From the NCBI GenBank assembly GCA_017992055.1, contig JAGOPK010000001.1, positions 930,001 through 994,000 on the forward strand: a stretch of DNA of 64,000 nucleotides, given 5' to 3'. Positions within the stretch are counted from its first letter, which is position 1, and each line of letters opens with the position of its first letter. A program made the position numbers and the translations under genes. The notes under the pieces were generated by a model. The model saw only the letters and a program-made list of their open reading frames with translations, was not told where the DNA came from and ran no database searches. Below are positions 1 to 9,487 of this stretch, one piece after another. Source of the stretch: Burkholderiaceae bacterium. Lineage in GTDB: Bacteria > Pseudomonadota > Gammaproteobacteria > Burkholderiales > Burkholderiaceae_C.

Positions 1-1850
1 CGCGACGCCTGCCAGCAGGCGATTGCGACGATGCTCGACGACCGTGGCGACGCCGTGCCGGCGCAGGCCTTCGAGCACTGCCTGCCGGCGCGCGACGGCC
101 GGCCCGAGCGCCATGTGCAGGTGCTGCTGAGCCCCGACCGCAACGAGGACGGCCAGGTCGCCGGCTTCTACCTGACGCTGGCCGACGTCAGCGCCATCAA
201 GCTGGCCCAGCGCGGCGCCCACGAGGCCCTGGTGCAGGCCCGCGACGTGGCCGAGAGCGCGGCGCGCGCCAAGAGCGCCTTCCTGGCCAACATCAGCCAC
301 GAGATCCGCACGCCGATGAATGCCATCGTCGGCCTGTCGCGCCTGGCGCTGGACGATGCGCTGCCGCCGCGGGCCCACGACTTCATCGGCAAGCTGCACG
401 GCTCGGCGGTGGCGCTGATGGGCCTGCTCGACGACGTGCTGGACTATTCCAAGATCGATGCCGGCCACCTGCGGCTGGAGCGCATCGCCTTCGATCTCGA
501 AGAGCTGCTGCAGCGCGTGCTGGACCTGTTCCAGGCCCGCGCGGCGCAAAAGGGCCTGGCTCTGGCCGTGCTGCTGGCCCCGGGCCTGCAGCGCCAGCGC
601 CTGGGCGATCCGCTGCGCCTGTCGCAGCTGCTCAACAACCTGGTCGGCAATGCGCTGAAGTTCACCGCCGTCGGCAGCGTGCAGCTGGCGGTCAGCGACG
701 ACGGCGACGGGCGGCTGCGCTTCGTCGTCAGCGACACCGGCATCGGCATCGCGCCCGAGCGCCAGCCGCATTTGTTCGAGGCCTTTGTGCAGGCCGACGA
801 CAGCGTCACGCGGCGCTACGGCGGCAGCGGCCTGGGCCTGGCCATCTGCAAGCGCCTGGTGCAGCTGATGGATGGCGAGATCGGCCTGGCCAGCCAGCCG
901 GGGCAGGGCACCCAGGTCTGGTTCAGCGTGCCGCTGGGGCCGGTGCTGCAGGCGCCGCCACCGGCGCTGGAGCCGCCGCCGCTGCCGTCCCTGCCCTGGC
1001 CGGCCACGCCGGTGGCCGAGACTCCGTCCCGGCCCTGGCTGGGGGCGGGCTGGCGCGTGCTGGTGGTCGAGGACAACCCGCTCAACCAGCTGGTGTGCAC
1101 CGAGATGCTGCGCGGCCTGGGTGTGGCCAGCCAGGTGGCGGCCGATGGCCAGGCCGCCGTGGCCGCGGTGGCCGCGGCGCCGGCCGGGTACTTCCAGCTG
1201 GTGCTGATGGACCTGCACATGCCGACCATGGGCGGTCTGGAGGCGACGCAGCGCATCCATGCCCTGCCGGTGGCGCAAGGCCTGCCCATCGTCGGCCTGA
1301 CCGCGGCCGCCCTGCCCGACGACCGCCAGCACTGCCTGGATGCCGGCATGCTGGGACATCTGGCCAAGCCGGTGCTGCCCGAGCAGTTGCAGGCCCTGCT
1401 GCTGCAGCTGGCGCCGCAGGTGCCCCGGCCGGCCGTGACGCCGACGCCGGTACCCACCCCCACGCCGGTGCCGCCCCCGGTGCTGGACCTGGCCGGCGCC
1501 GCCAGCCGGCTGCGCCTGGCCGAGGCGGTGATGCTGCGCATGCTGGGCCTGTTTGCCGAGCGCGAGGCCGGCACGGCCGCGGCGCTGCGGCAGCAGCGCG
1601 ACGGCGGCGACTGGGCCGCGGTGTTCCGCAAGGCCCATGACCTGAAGGGCAGCGCGGCCACGCTGGGTGCGGCACCGCTGGCCGCCACCGCCGCCCAGCT
1701 GCAGGACCGGCTGGAGCGCTGCTTCGGCGCCGGCGGGCCGGCCGAGGGCCAGGCGGCCCCGTCCGGCGCCGAACTGCAGGCGATGGAGGCCGGCGTCGCC
1801 GCGCTGTGCCAGGCCCTGGACCTGGCCCTGGCCGCGGCGGCGCTGCAGCT

Positions 1851-2777
<927 letters not shown>

Positions 2778-2816
2778 GGGACGGTCTCCGGAAAACGCGG
2801 GGTGCGTGACAGCCCC

Positions 2817-2822
2817 GATAAT
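2817..2822 (+). promoter_or_regulatory. Candidate -10 element for rnpB
   Basis: GATAAT lies 8 bases before the inferred 5' end of the RNase P RNA and matches the sigma70 -10 consensus at 5 of 6 positions. No convincing -35 was seen at the right spacing, so this is a tentative call. Confidence 0.4.
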
Positions 2823-2830
2823 GGCACGGT

Positions 2831-3158
2831 GAAGCACGCCAGACCGCCGCTGGGGCAAGCACCGAAAGGTGGCCCTGGAGGAAGGTCCGGACTGCACAGG
2901 GCAGCGCAGGAGCTAACGGCTCTCCACCGCGAGGTGAGGATCAGAGCAACAGAGACGAGCCGATTCAGTTCGGGTGAAACGGGCAATCTCTGCGCGCAGC
3001 AACACCAAATAGGCCGGCGTTGATGTGGCCCGCGGAGCCGGCGGGTAGGTGGCATTGAGCCGGGTGGGCGACCCCCGGCCCAGAGGAATGGCGGTCACGC
3101 CGGGCCGGTCGCAAGACCGGCCTGGTGCACAGAATCCGGCCTATCGGCGCGCTTCACA
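2831..3158 (+). ncRNA. rnpB: RNase P RNA (bacterial type A)
   Basis: Catalytic RNA of ribonuclease P, which removes the 5' leader from pre-tRNA. The conserved blocks are visible: GAGGAAGGTCCGGACT with ACAGGGCAG (CR I, from about 2878), GCAACAGAGA (P9/P10 region), AACACCAAATAGGC (CR IV), and GAGGAATGGCGGTCACG plus ACAGAATCCGGCCTATCGG near the 3' end (CR V). The ends GAAGC and GCTTC pair as helix P1, which sets the approximate boundaries. At about 328 nt it is shorter than the E. coli RNA (377 nt). The interval between GGGTGAAAC and the CR IV block is only about 30 nt, so the usual P11/P12 arm looks strongly reduced. Confidence 0.93.
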
Positions 3159-3237
3159 CTTATTCCCCCCGACCGGCGTGGCCCATGGTGGCCGCGCCGG
3201 CGCAATCGGTTCAGTGCTCACTACACTGGACGTGACA

Positions 3238-4467
3238 ATGAATCCTGAAGCCTCCCACCTGTGGCGCCACCCGCGCTGGGCGCTGGCCGCGCTGCTGGCC
3301 TGTCTGGGCACGCTGGGCCCGTTTTCCATCGACACCTATCTGCCGGCGTTCTCGGGCATCGCCGCGTCGCTGAGCGCCACGCCGGCGCAGATGCAGCAGA
3401 CGCTGTCGGGCTATCTGTTCGGCTTTGCGGTGATGAACCTGTTCCACGGCGCGTTGTCCGACAGCCTGGGCCGCCGTCCGGTGGTGCTGGGTGGGCTGGT
3501 GGTGTTCACGCTGGCCTCGGTGGGCTGCGCGATGAGCCAGTCGATTGCCGCGCTGGTGGCCTGGCGCACGCTGCAGGGCATGTCGGCCGGCGCCGGCGTG
3601 GTGGTGTCGCGGGCCATCATCCGCGACATGTGCCCGCCGGCCGAGGCGCAGCGGGTGATGTCGCAGGTGACCATCTTCTTCGGCGTGGCGCCGGCCATCG
3701 CCCCGGTGATCGGCGGCTGGCTGTTCGTGCATGCCGACTGGCATGCGATCTTCTGGGCCCTGGCCGCCATCGGCGCGCTGCTGATCGTGCTGAACGTGAC
3801 CATGCTGCCCGAGTCGCTGCATCCCAGCCAGCGCCAGCCGTTTGCGGTCGGGCCGCTGCTGCGTGCCTACCGCGAGCTGCTGCGCAATCCGCGCTTCATG
3901 CTGCTGGTGTTTGCCAGCGGCGTGCCGTTCAACGGCATGTTCCTGTACGTGCTGTCGGCGCCCGAGTGGCTGGGCACGCTGCTGGGCCTGGGCCCGACGC
4001 AGTTCTTCTGGTTCTTCTGCCTGTCCATCGGCGGCATCATGGGCGGCGCTGCGCTCAGCGGCCGGCTGGCCGGCAAGGTGCAGCCCAAGCAGCAGATCCG
4101 CTGGGGCTTTGCCATCATGCTCGGCACCTCGCTGGTCAACGTGGTCGCCAATGCGCTGCTGCCGCCGCACCCGGCCTGGGCGCTGTGGCCGGTGGCGGTG
4201 TATTCGTTCGGCTGGTCGCTGATGGTGCCGGTGGTCACGCTGATGGTGCTGGACCTGGCGCCCGAGCGGCGCGGCATGGCCTCGTCGCTGCAGGCCTGCG
4301 TGGGCAGCATCGCCAACGGCCTGGTGGCCGGCCTGGTGGCGCCGCTGGTCATGCATTCGGCGCTGGGCCTGGCGCTGGCCTCGCTGGGCCTGATGTCGGT
4401 GGGCCTGCTGGCCTGGGTGCTGCTGCGACAGCGCGACAGGCTGCACGCGGCGCGGGCTCAAGCCTGA
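3238..4467 (+). CDS. Bcr/CflA-family multidrug efflux MFS transporter
   Basis: 409-residue inner-membrane protein with about 12 hydrophobic segments. It carries the major facilitator loop motif after helix 2 (ALSDSLGRRPVVLGG) and the Bcr/CflA N-terminus (LGPFSIDTYLPAF). Proteins of this family export drugs such as bicyclomycin or chloramphenicol by proton antiport; the real substrate cannot be read from the sequence. I used the ATG at 3238 because it gives the family N-terminus; upstream codons in the same frame run into rnpB. The gene follows rnpB and is followed by a hairpin before the carbonic anhydrase gene. Confidence 0.9.
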   Translation: MNPEASHLWRHPRWALAALLACLGTLGPFSIDTYLPAFSGIAASLSATPAQMQQTLSGYLFGFAVMNLFHGALSDSLGRRPVVLGGLVVFTLASVGCAMSQSIAALVAWRTLQGMSAGAGVVVSRAIIRDMCPPAEAQRVMSQVTIFFGVAPAIAPVIGGWLFVHADWHAIFWALAAIGALLIVLNVTMLPESLHPSQRQPFAVGPLLRAYRELLRNPRFMLLVFASGVPFNGMFLYVLSAPEWLGTLLGLGPTQFFWFFCLSIGGIMGGAALSGRLAGKVQPKQQIRWGFAIMLGTSLVNVVANALLPPHPAWALWPVAVYSFGWSLMVPVVTLMVLDLAPERRGMASSLQACVGSIANGLVAGLVAPLVMHSALGLALASLGLMSVGLLAWVLLRQRDRLHAARAQA

Positions 4468-4495
4468 GGGGCTGGCGGCCGATAGCCAGGGAACA

Positions 4496-4520
4496 GTCCC
4501 CCTGGCCGGTGCCAGGGGAC
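4496..4520 (+). repeat. Intergenic inverted repeat
   Basis: GTCCCCCTGGC, loop CGGT, GCCAGGGGAC forms a stem of about 10 bp with one bulged C between the exporter and carbonic anhydrase genes. There is no T-run after it, so it is not a clear intrinsic terminator. It could be a dispersed palindromic element or an mRNA-processing hairpin; no second copy was seen in the window. Confidence 0.35.
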
Positions 4521-4569
4521 AGCGTTTGCTGCGCGATGTCCGCGCGAACCCTGTGCCACAAGGCCCGCC

Positions 4570-5697
4570 ATGACGCCCAGTTCCTCCTTCCGCATTCCCC
4601 CAGGCCTGCTGCCCCGGTGGGTGGCCCTGGCCGTGCTGGCCCTGCTGGCGCCGGCGGCGATGGCCTCCGATGCCCATGGCGACGGGCATGCGGCAGCGGC
4701 CAAGCCCGCGGCCAAGGCGGCCAGATCCGAGCACAGGGCCGAACCCAAGGCCGAGCCCAAGCCCGCCGCCAAGGGCGAGCACAAGGCCGACGCCAAGGCC
4801 GATCCGATGGACCAGCTGCGCGAGAAGCTGGCCGCCAAGCTGGGCGCGACCAAGGCGCCCGAGGCGCCCAGCCCCTACGTGGTGCGCGTGGTGTCCAAGA
4901 CCGGCGAGGCCGCCCATGGCGGTGGCGCGGCGGCCAAGGCCGCCGAGCACGGCGAGGCCGCGGCCACGGTGAAGAAGCTGCGCGCGGCCAAGGCCGCCGA
5001 CAAGGGCGACAAGGGCGGCCATGCGGCGCACTGGGCCTACAAGGGCGACTACGGCCCCGAGCAATGGGGCGCGATGAAGCCCGAGTTCGGCCTGTGCGCC
5101 AAGGGCAGCCGGCAGAGCCCGATCGACATCCGCGACGGCATCAAGGTCGACCTGGAGCCGATCCAGTTCGACTACCGCAGCACCGGCTTTGCCGTCATCG
5201 ACAACGGCCATACGGTGCAGGTCAACCTGCAGGGCGGCAATGCCATCGAGGTCAGCGGCCGGCGTTTCGACCTGGTGCAGTTCCACTTCCACCGCCCGTC
5301 GGAGGAGCGCATCAACGGCCGCCAGTTCGACATGGTGGCGCACCTGGTGCACCGCGATCCCGAGGGCAAGCTGGCGGTGGTGGCGGTGCTGCTGGACCGC
5401 GGCAGCGCCCACCCCATCGTGCAGACGGTGTGGAACAACCTGCCGCTGGAAAAAGGCCTGGAGCAGGGCGCCCAGGTGGCGCTGGACCTGAACAGCCTGC
5501 TGCCGGCCGACCGCCGTTACTACACCTACATGGGTTCGCTGACCACGCCGCCCTGCAGCGAGGGCGTGCTGTGGCTGGTGATGCAACAGCCGGTGCCCAT
5601 CTCCAACGAGCAGATCGCGGTGTTCAGCAAGCTCTATCCGATGAACGCGCGGCCGGTGCAGCAGGCCTCGGGCCGGCTGATCAAACAGAGCAACTGA
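4570..5697 (+). CDS. Periplasmic alpha-carbonic anhydrase with charged N-terminal extension
   Basis: 375 residues. A signal peptide (about 1-32, ending APAAMA) is followed by a Lys/Ala/Glu-rich low-complexity stretch (about 40-150) and then a complete alpha-type carbonic anhydrase domain (about 153-375) starting at [14 protein letters not shown]. Zinc ligands are H239 and H241 in FHFHRPSEE and H258 in AHLVH; SPIDI and the late [11 protein letters not shown] motif are also present. The enzyme interconverts CO2 and bicarbonate in the periplasm. Bacterial alpha-CAs are usually near 250 residues, so the roughly 110-residue extension is unusual and may tether the enzyme or bind metal. A two-component system starts 40 bases downstream on the same strand; whether they are linked is unknown. 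Confidence 0.92.
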   Translation: MTPSSSFRIPPGLLPRWVALAVLALLAPAAMASDAHGDGHAAAAKPAAKAARSEHRAEPKAEPKPAAKGEHKADAKADPMDQLREKLAAKLGATKAPEAPSPYVVRVVSKTGEAAHGGGAAAKAAEHGEAAATVKKLRAAKAADKGDKGGHAAHWAYKGDYGPEQWGAMKPEFGLCAKGSRQSPIDIRDGIKVDLEPIQFDYRSTGFAVIDNGHTVQVNLQGGNAIEVSGRRFDLVQFHFHRPSEERINGRQFDMVAHLVHRDPEGKLAVVAVLLDRGSAHPIVQTVWNNLPLEKGLEQGAQVALDLNSLLPADRRYYTYMGSLTTPPCSEGVLWLVMQQPVPISNEQIAVFSKLYPMNARPVQQASGRLIKQSN

Positions 5698-5737
5698 TCA
5701 GGCCACTCGGGGCGCGGGACTATCATCCCGCCCCGCC

Positions 5738-6409
5738 ATGCGCATCCTGATCGTCGAGGACGAAGCCAAGACCGCCGCCTACATCCGCAAGGGTCTGGGC
5801 GAGCATGGCTTCATCGTCGATGCCGCCGACAACGGCCTGGACGGCCTGCACCTGGCGCTGAACGGCAGCTACGACCTGGTGATCCTGGACGTGATGCTGC
5901 CCGGCCTGGACGGTCTGGAGCTGCTGCGCCGGCTGCGCAGCCAGCGCGACACGCCGGTGTTCGTGGTCAGCGCCCGCGACACCGTGCCCGACCGCGTGCG
6001 CGGCCTGCAGCTGGGCGCCGACGACTACCTGATCAAGCCCTTCGCCTTCTCCGAGCTGCTGGCGCGCATCCACACCCTGCTGCGCCGCGGCGCGGCCAAG
6101 ACCGAGGGCGTGCTGCGCGTGGCCGACCTCGAGGTCGACCTGCTGCGCCGCCGCGTGGCCCGCGCCGGCCAGCGCATCGAGCTCACGGCCAAGGAATTTG
6201 CGCTGCTCGACTACTTCGTGCGCCAGCCCGGCGTGGCGTTGTCGCGCACGCTGATCGCCGAGCATGTGTGGGACATGAACTTCGACAGCGACACCAATGT
6301 CGTCGATGTCGCGGTGCGCCGGCTGCGCATGAAGATCGACGAGGGCTTCGAGCCGCGGCTGATCCACACGCTGCGCGGCGTGGGCTATGTGTTCGAGGCC
6401 CGCGAGTGA
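5738..6409 (+). CDS. OmpR/CusR-type response regulator
   Basis: 223 residues: a receiver domain (about 1-115) with acidic pocket E7/D8, phosphoacceptor D51 (VILDVMLPG) and conserved K in YLIKPF, then a winged-helix DNA-binding domain (about 125-220) with [13 protein letters not shown] and TLRGVGYVF. It most resembles the heavy-metal or copper response-regulator branch (CusR/CopR/QseB-like). The downstream kinase starts in its stop codon (GTGA overlap), so the pair is translationally coupled and almost certainly cognate. Target genes are not identified; the neighbouring carbonic anhydrase and porin genes are candidates by position only. Confidence 0.92.
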   Translation: MRILIVEDEAKTAAYIRKGLGEHGFIVDAADNGLDGLHLALNGSYDLVILDVMLPGLDGLELLRRLRSQRDTPVFVVSARDTVPDRVRGLQLGADDYLIKPFAFSELLARIHTLLRRGAAKTEGVLRVADLEVDLLRRRVARAGQRIELTAKEFALLDYFVRQPGVALSRTLIAEHVWDMNFDSDTNVVDVAVRRLRMKIDEGFEPRLIHTLRGVGYVFEARE

Positions 6410-7971
6410 GCTGGTGGCGCCGCCTGTGCCGCACGCCGGCACGCTGCCGCGGCATGCTGCGCGGCTCGATGACGGCGCAGATCGGCCTGGCCGTGATGGT
6501 CATCGCCATGCTGCTGGTGGGCGGCTCCAGCCTGCTGCTGATGCGGCTGTTCAAGCAGGACCTGTCGGACATCGGCGATGCGCTGATGCTGGGCAATCTT
6601 TCGCTGATCCAGTCCGAGCTGTCGGGCTCCTACGGCGATGCGCCGCTGGTGGCGCGGGCCCTGGTCGACCGCATCGGCGCGCAGATCGGCGGCCTGCATG
6701 TGGCGGTGGTCGACGAGCAGCGCGTGACCCTGGCCGCCACGCCCGACTTTCCGCTGCCGCCGGCCTGGCTGCCCGGGCCCACCGTGCCCGACCAGGTGCT
6801 GCCCACGCGGCTGACCACCGATGCCGTGCGGGCGCTGCGCGAGCGCTGGGGCCGGCTGGCGGTGGAGACCAAGGCGCCCGATGGCGCGCGCTACCTGGTG
6901 ACCATGGGCCGGGTCTGGGAGCGCCGGCATGGCGACGATGCGCCACGCCCGCTGGGCTGGGCCGTGCTGGTGCTGGACACCGGCATCGCCCGCGAGCTGG
7001 TCATCGACGGCGTGCAGATCGTTGCCGGCCTGCTGGCGCTGAGCGCCCTGGTGGCGGCGCTGGCCGGCTGGTGGCTGGCGCGGCGCATCGTCGATGCCGC
7101 GCGCCAGCTGGGTGACACGGCCTCGCGCATCGGCGCGCGCGACCTCAGCGAGCGGCTGGAGATCCGCCGCCTGCCCACCGAGCTGCGCGCCGCCGGCGAG
7201 GCGCTGAACCACATGCTGGACCGGCTGCAGGCGGCGTTCACGCGGCTGCAGCAGTTCTCGTCGGACCTGGCGCACGATCTGCGCACGCCGCTGCACAACC
7301 TGCTGGGCGGGGCCCAGGTGGCGCTGTCGCGGCCGCGCAGCGCCGAGGAGTACCGCGCGGTCATCGAATCGGCGGTGGAGGACTGCGAGCGCCTGATGCG
7401 CCTGACCGAGAGCCTGCTGTTCCTGGCCCGCGCCGACGAGCGCCAGGCCGTGCTGCAGTGCGAATGGGTGGAGGTGCAGGACCTGGCCGCACGCCTGGCC
7501 GATTATTTCGAGCCGCTGGCCGAGGACCGCGGCCTGGGCCTGGCCATCGAGGTGGCGCCGGCCAGCGCCGCCGCGCTGTGCGTGGACCGCATGATGCTGA
7601 TACGTGCGCTGGGCAATCTGATGCACAACGCGCTGCGCCATGCGCGCCAGGGCTCGACGCTGCGCGTGCTGATCGCCGCCGGCACCGGCGGCTCGGGCCG
7701 CGTGGCCGTGGCCAACGACGGCGAGCCCATCCCGGCCGAGCTGCAGTCGCGCGTGTTCGAGCGCATGTTCCGTGTGGACGCGGCGCGCTGCGACTCGGCC
7801 AGTGGCGCCGGCCTGGGCCTGGCCATCGTCAAGTCGGTGATGGAGCTGCATGGCGGCAGCGTGCAGCTGTCCAGCGCGCCGGGCCAGCCCACGGTGTTCA
7901 CGCTGCACTTTCCGCCGCGCACGCCGGCCTCGGTGTCGGCCGCGGCCGCGATGCCGTCCGGCACCGCCTGA
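6406..7971 (+). CDS. Sensor histidine kinase (heavy-metal sensor type)
   Basis: 521 residues from a GTG that overlaps the regulator's stop; an ATG at 6454 is a possible later start. Order: TM helix 1 (around [16 protein letters not shown]), periplasmic sensor of roughly 145 residues, TM helix 2 ([20 protein letters not shown]), HAMP linker, HisKA with H290 in [14 protein letters not shown], and HATPase with the N box ([10 protein letters not shown]) and [11 protein letters not shown]. It phosphorylates the regulator encoded just upstream. The signal is unknown; family members respond to copper, silver or other envelope cues. Confidence 0.92.
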   Translation: MSWWRRLCRTPARCRGMLRGSMTAQIGLAVMVIAMLLVGGSSLLLMRLFKQDLSDIGDALMLGNLSLIQSELSGSYGDAPLVARALVDRIGAQIGGLHVAVVDEQRVTLAATPDFPLPPAWLPGPTVPDQVLPTRLTTDAVRALRERWGRLAVETKAPDGARYLVTMGRVWERRHGDDAPRPLGWAVLVLDTGIARELVIDGVQIVAGLLALSALVAALAGWWLARRIVDAARQLGDTASRIGARDLSERLEIRRLPTELRAAGEALNHMLDRLQAAFTRLQQFSSDLAHDLRTPLHNLLGGAQVALSRPRSAEEYRAVIESAVEDCERLMRLTESLLFLARADERQAVLQCEWVEVQDLAARLADYFEPLAEDRGLGLAIEVAPASAAALCVDRMMLIRALGNLMHNALRHARQGSTLRVLIAAGTGGSGRVAVANDGEPIPAELQSRVFERMFRVDAARCDSASGAGLGLAIVKSVMELHGGSVQLSSAPGQPTVFTLHFPPRTPASVSAAAAMPSGTA

Positions 7972-8166
7972 GCCATTTAGCCAACGGCCTGTGCGCTGTT
8001 TCCACCCCCCGGTGCTCGCACCGGTGCCGGCCTTCGGTCATGGCGCATGCCGTGGACCGGCGGTCTTCCTAAGCTGTGCTCCGTCCCGCCATTTCACCGC
8101 TGCCCAGCCGGGCCGGTTGGCCCGGTCGAGGCCGCGGGCCTGTGTGCAACCCTGCTAAGGAAGATC

Positions 8167-9201
8167 ATGAAGAAACTTGCTGCTTTCGCTCTGCTGGCCA
8201 CCGCCGCCGCCGCGGCCAGCGCCCAGTCCAGCGTCACCCTGTTCGGTGTTTTCGACGCCTCGCTGCGCAGCGTGAAGAACGGCGACGCCTCGCTGAAGTC
8301 GGTCAGCAGCGGCGGCATCAACTCCAGCCGCCTGGGCGTGCGTGGCGTCGAGGACCTGGGTGGCGGCCTGAAGGCCAGCTTCTGGCTGGAGCACGGCTTC
8401 AACGCCGACACCGGCGCGCAGACCGACGGTTCGCGCTTCTGGGGCCGCCGCAGCACCGTGTCGCTGCTGGGTGGCTTCGGTGAGGTGCGCATCGGCCGCG
8501 ACTTCACCCCCAGCTACACCGGCTATGCCGACTTCGACGTGTTCGGTGACAACGGCGTCGCCGCCGCTGGCAAGTTCACGCCGACGCTGGGCACCGATGT
8601 CGACACCCGCACCCGCTCGGACAACGAGGTCAGCTACTTCCTGCCCTCGGGCCTGGGTGGCTTCTACGGCCAGTTCTCGGTCGCCGCGGGCGAAGGCAAT
8701 GGCGGCAAGAAGTACGCCGGCGGCCGCCTGGGCTACGGCGCCGGCCCGCTGAACGTGTCGGTGGCCTTCGGCAACACCAAGGTCACGCCGCTGGTCGCCG
8801 GCCAGGACGACCACAAGCTGTACGACCTGGGCGCTTCGTATGACTTCGGCTTCGCCAAGCTGAGCGGCTACTACACCCAGACCAAGTACGCGGCCCAGAA
8901 GTCCACCGTGTACAGCCTGGGCGCCAGCGTGCCGGTCACCTCGCTGGCCTCGGTGCGCGTCGCCTACACCAAGGCCGACCTGTCGGGCCGCAATGCCGCC
9001 GGCACCAGCATCGAAGCCAACGATGCCAACCAGTTCGCCGTCGGTGGCGTGTACCTGCTGTCCAAGCGCACCGCGCTGTACGGCACCTACGCCCGTGTCG
9101 ACAACAAGGGCAGCTCGGCCATCGCCGTGTCCACCCCGCCGGCCGCCGTGGCTGGCAAGAAGTCGACCGGCTACGAAGTGGGCGTGCGCCACTCGTTCTG
9201 A
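8167..9201 (+). CDS. Trimeric general porin (gram-negative porin family)
   Basis: 344 residues: signal peptide (about 1-20, MKKLAAFALLATAAAAASAQ), then a beta-barrel that starts SSVTLFGVFDASL, contains SRLGVRGVEDLGGGLKASFWLEHGF, and ends in GYEVGVRHSF with the terminal Phe used by the Bam machinery. These are hallmarks of the betaproteobacterial OmpC/Omp32-like porin family, which passes small hydrophilic and often anionic solutes. The start is supported by an AAGGAAG ribosome site 4-10 bases upstream. Codon use is strongly biased, consistent with high expression. It is flanked downstream by three hairpins. Confidence 0.94.
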   Translation: MKKLAAFALLATAAAAASAQSSVTLFGVFDASLRSVKNGDASLKSVSSGGINSSRLGVRGVEDLGGGLKASFWLEHGFNADTGAQTDGSRFWGRRSTVSLLGGFGEVRIGRDFTPSYTGYADFDVFGDNGVAAAGKFTPTLGTDVDTRTRSDNEVSYFLPSGLGGFYGQFSVAAGEGNGGKKYAGGRLGYGAGPLNVSVAFGNTKVTPLVAGQDDHKLYDLGASYDFGFAKLSGYYTQTKYAAQKSTVYSLGASVPVTSLASVRVAYTKADLSGRNAAGTSIEANDANQFAVGGVYLLSKRTALYGTYARVDNKGSSAIAVSTPPAAVAGKKSTGYEVGVRHSF

Positions 9202-9250
9202 TCGTCACACCGCAGCGCGTCCGCCCACAAGGCGGGCGGGCCGCCGTGCC

Positions 9251-9285
9251 AGGGCCGCACCCGCACCGGGTGGCGGCCCTTTTTC
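9251..9285 (+). terminator. Rho-independent terminator after porin gene
   Basis: AGGGCCGC-ACCCG pairs with CGGGT-G-GCGGCCCT around a CAC loop (13 bp, one bulged G) and runs straight into TTTTT. It lies 50 bases past the porin stop codon. Confidence 0.78.
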
Positions 9286-9334
9286 ATGGGCCGGGCCAGG
9301 CCCGGCGCAGCGCCCGTGCATAACCGCTGCCTGA

Positions 9335-9364
9335 CCGGCAGATGACGGCTTCGTCATCTGCCGG
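9335..9364 (+). repeat. Perfect 13-bp inverted repeat
   Basis: CCGGCAGATGACG, loop GCTT, then its exact complement. It sits between two terminator-like hairpins and has no T-run of its own; it could be a protein-binding palindrome or part of a compound terminator. Confidence 0.5.
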
Positions 9365-9365
9365 T

Positions 9366-9389
9366 GGGCCTGCCGACAGGCCCGGTTTT
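9366..9389 (+). terminator. Second rho-independent terminator
   Basis: GGGCCTG, loop CCGA, CAGGCCC, then GG and TTTT. It starts two bases after the preceding perfect hairpin and isolates the Sel1-repeat gene from the porin transcript. Confidence 0.6.
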
Positions 9390-9487
9390 CCATCATCGCG
9401 GTGTCAGTTTTTCACCGGGGTCGTGCCCATGGACCTGGCGGTTGTTGCCGCCGGCCGTCGCGGCCCCGCCACGACAGGACACCGACG

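Noticed and set aside
4496-4520. Hairpin after the exporter gene as a rho-independent terminator
   Set aside because: No T-run follows; kept only as an inverted repeat.
3211-5586. Minus-strand open frame of 791 codons opposite the exporter and carbonic anhydrase
   Set aside because: It is rich in His, Gln, Arg and Gly with no domain; typical antisense shadow of GC-rich genes whose sense products are clear.
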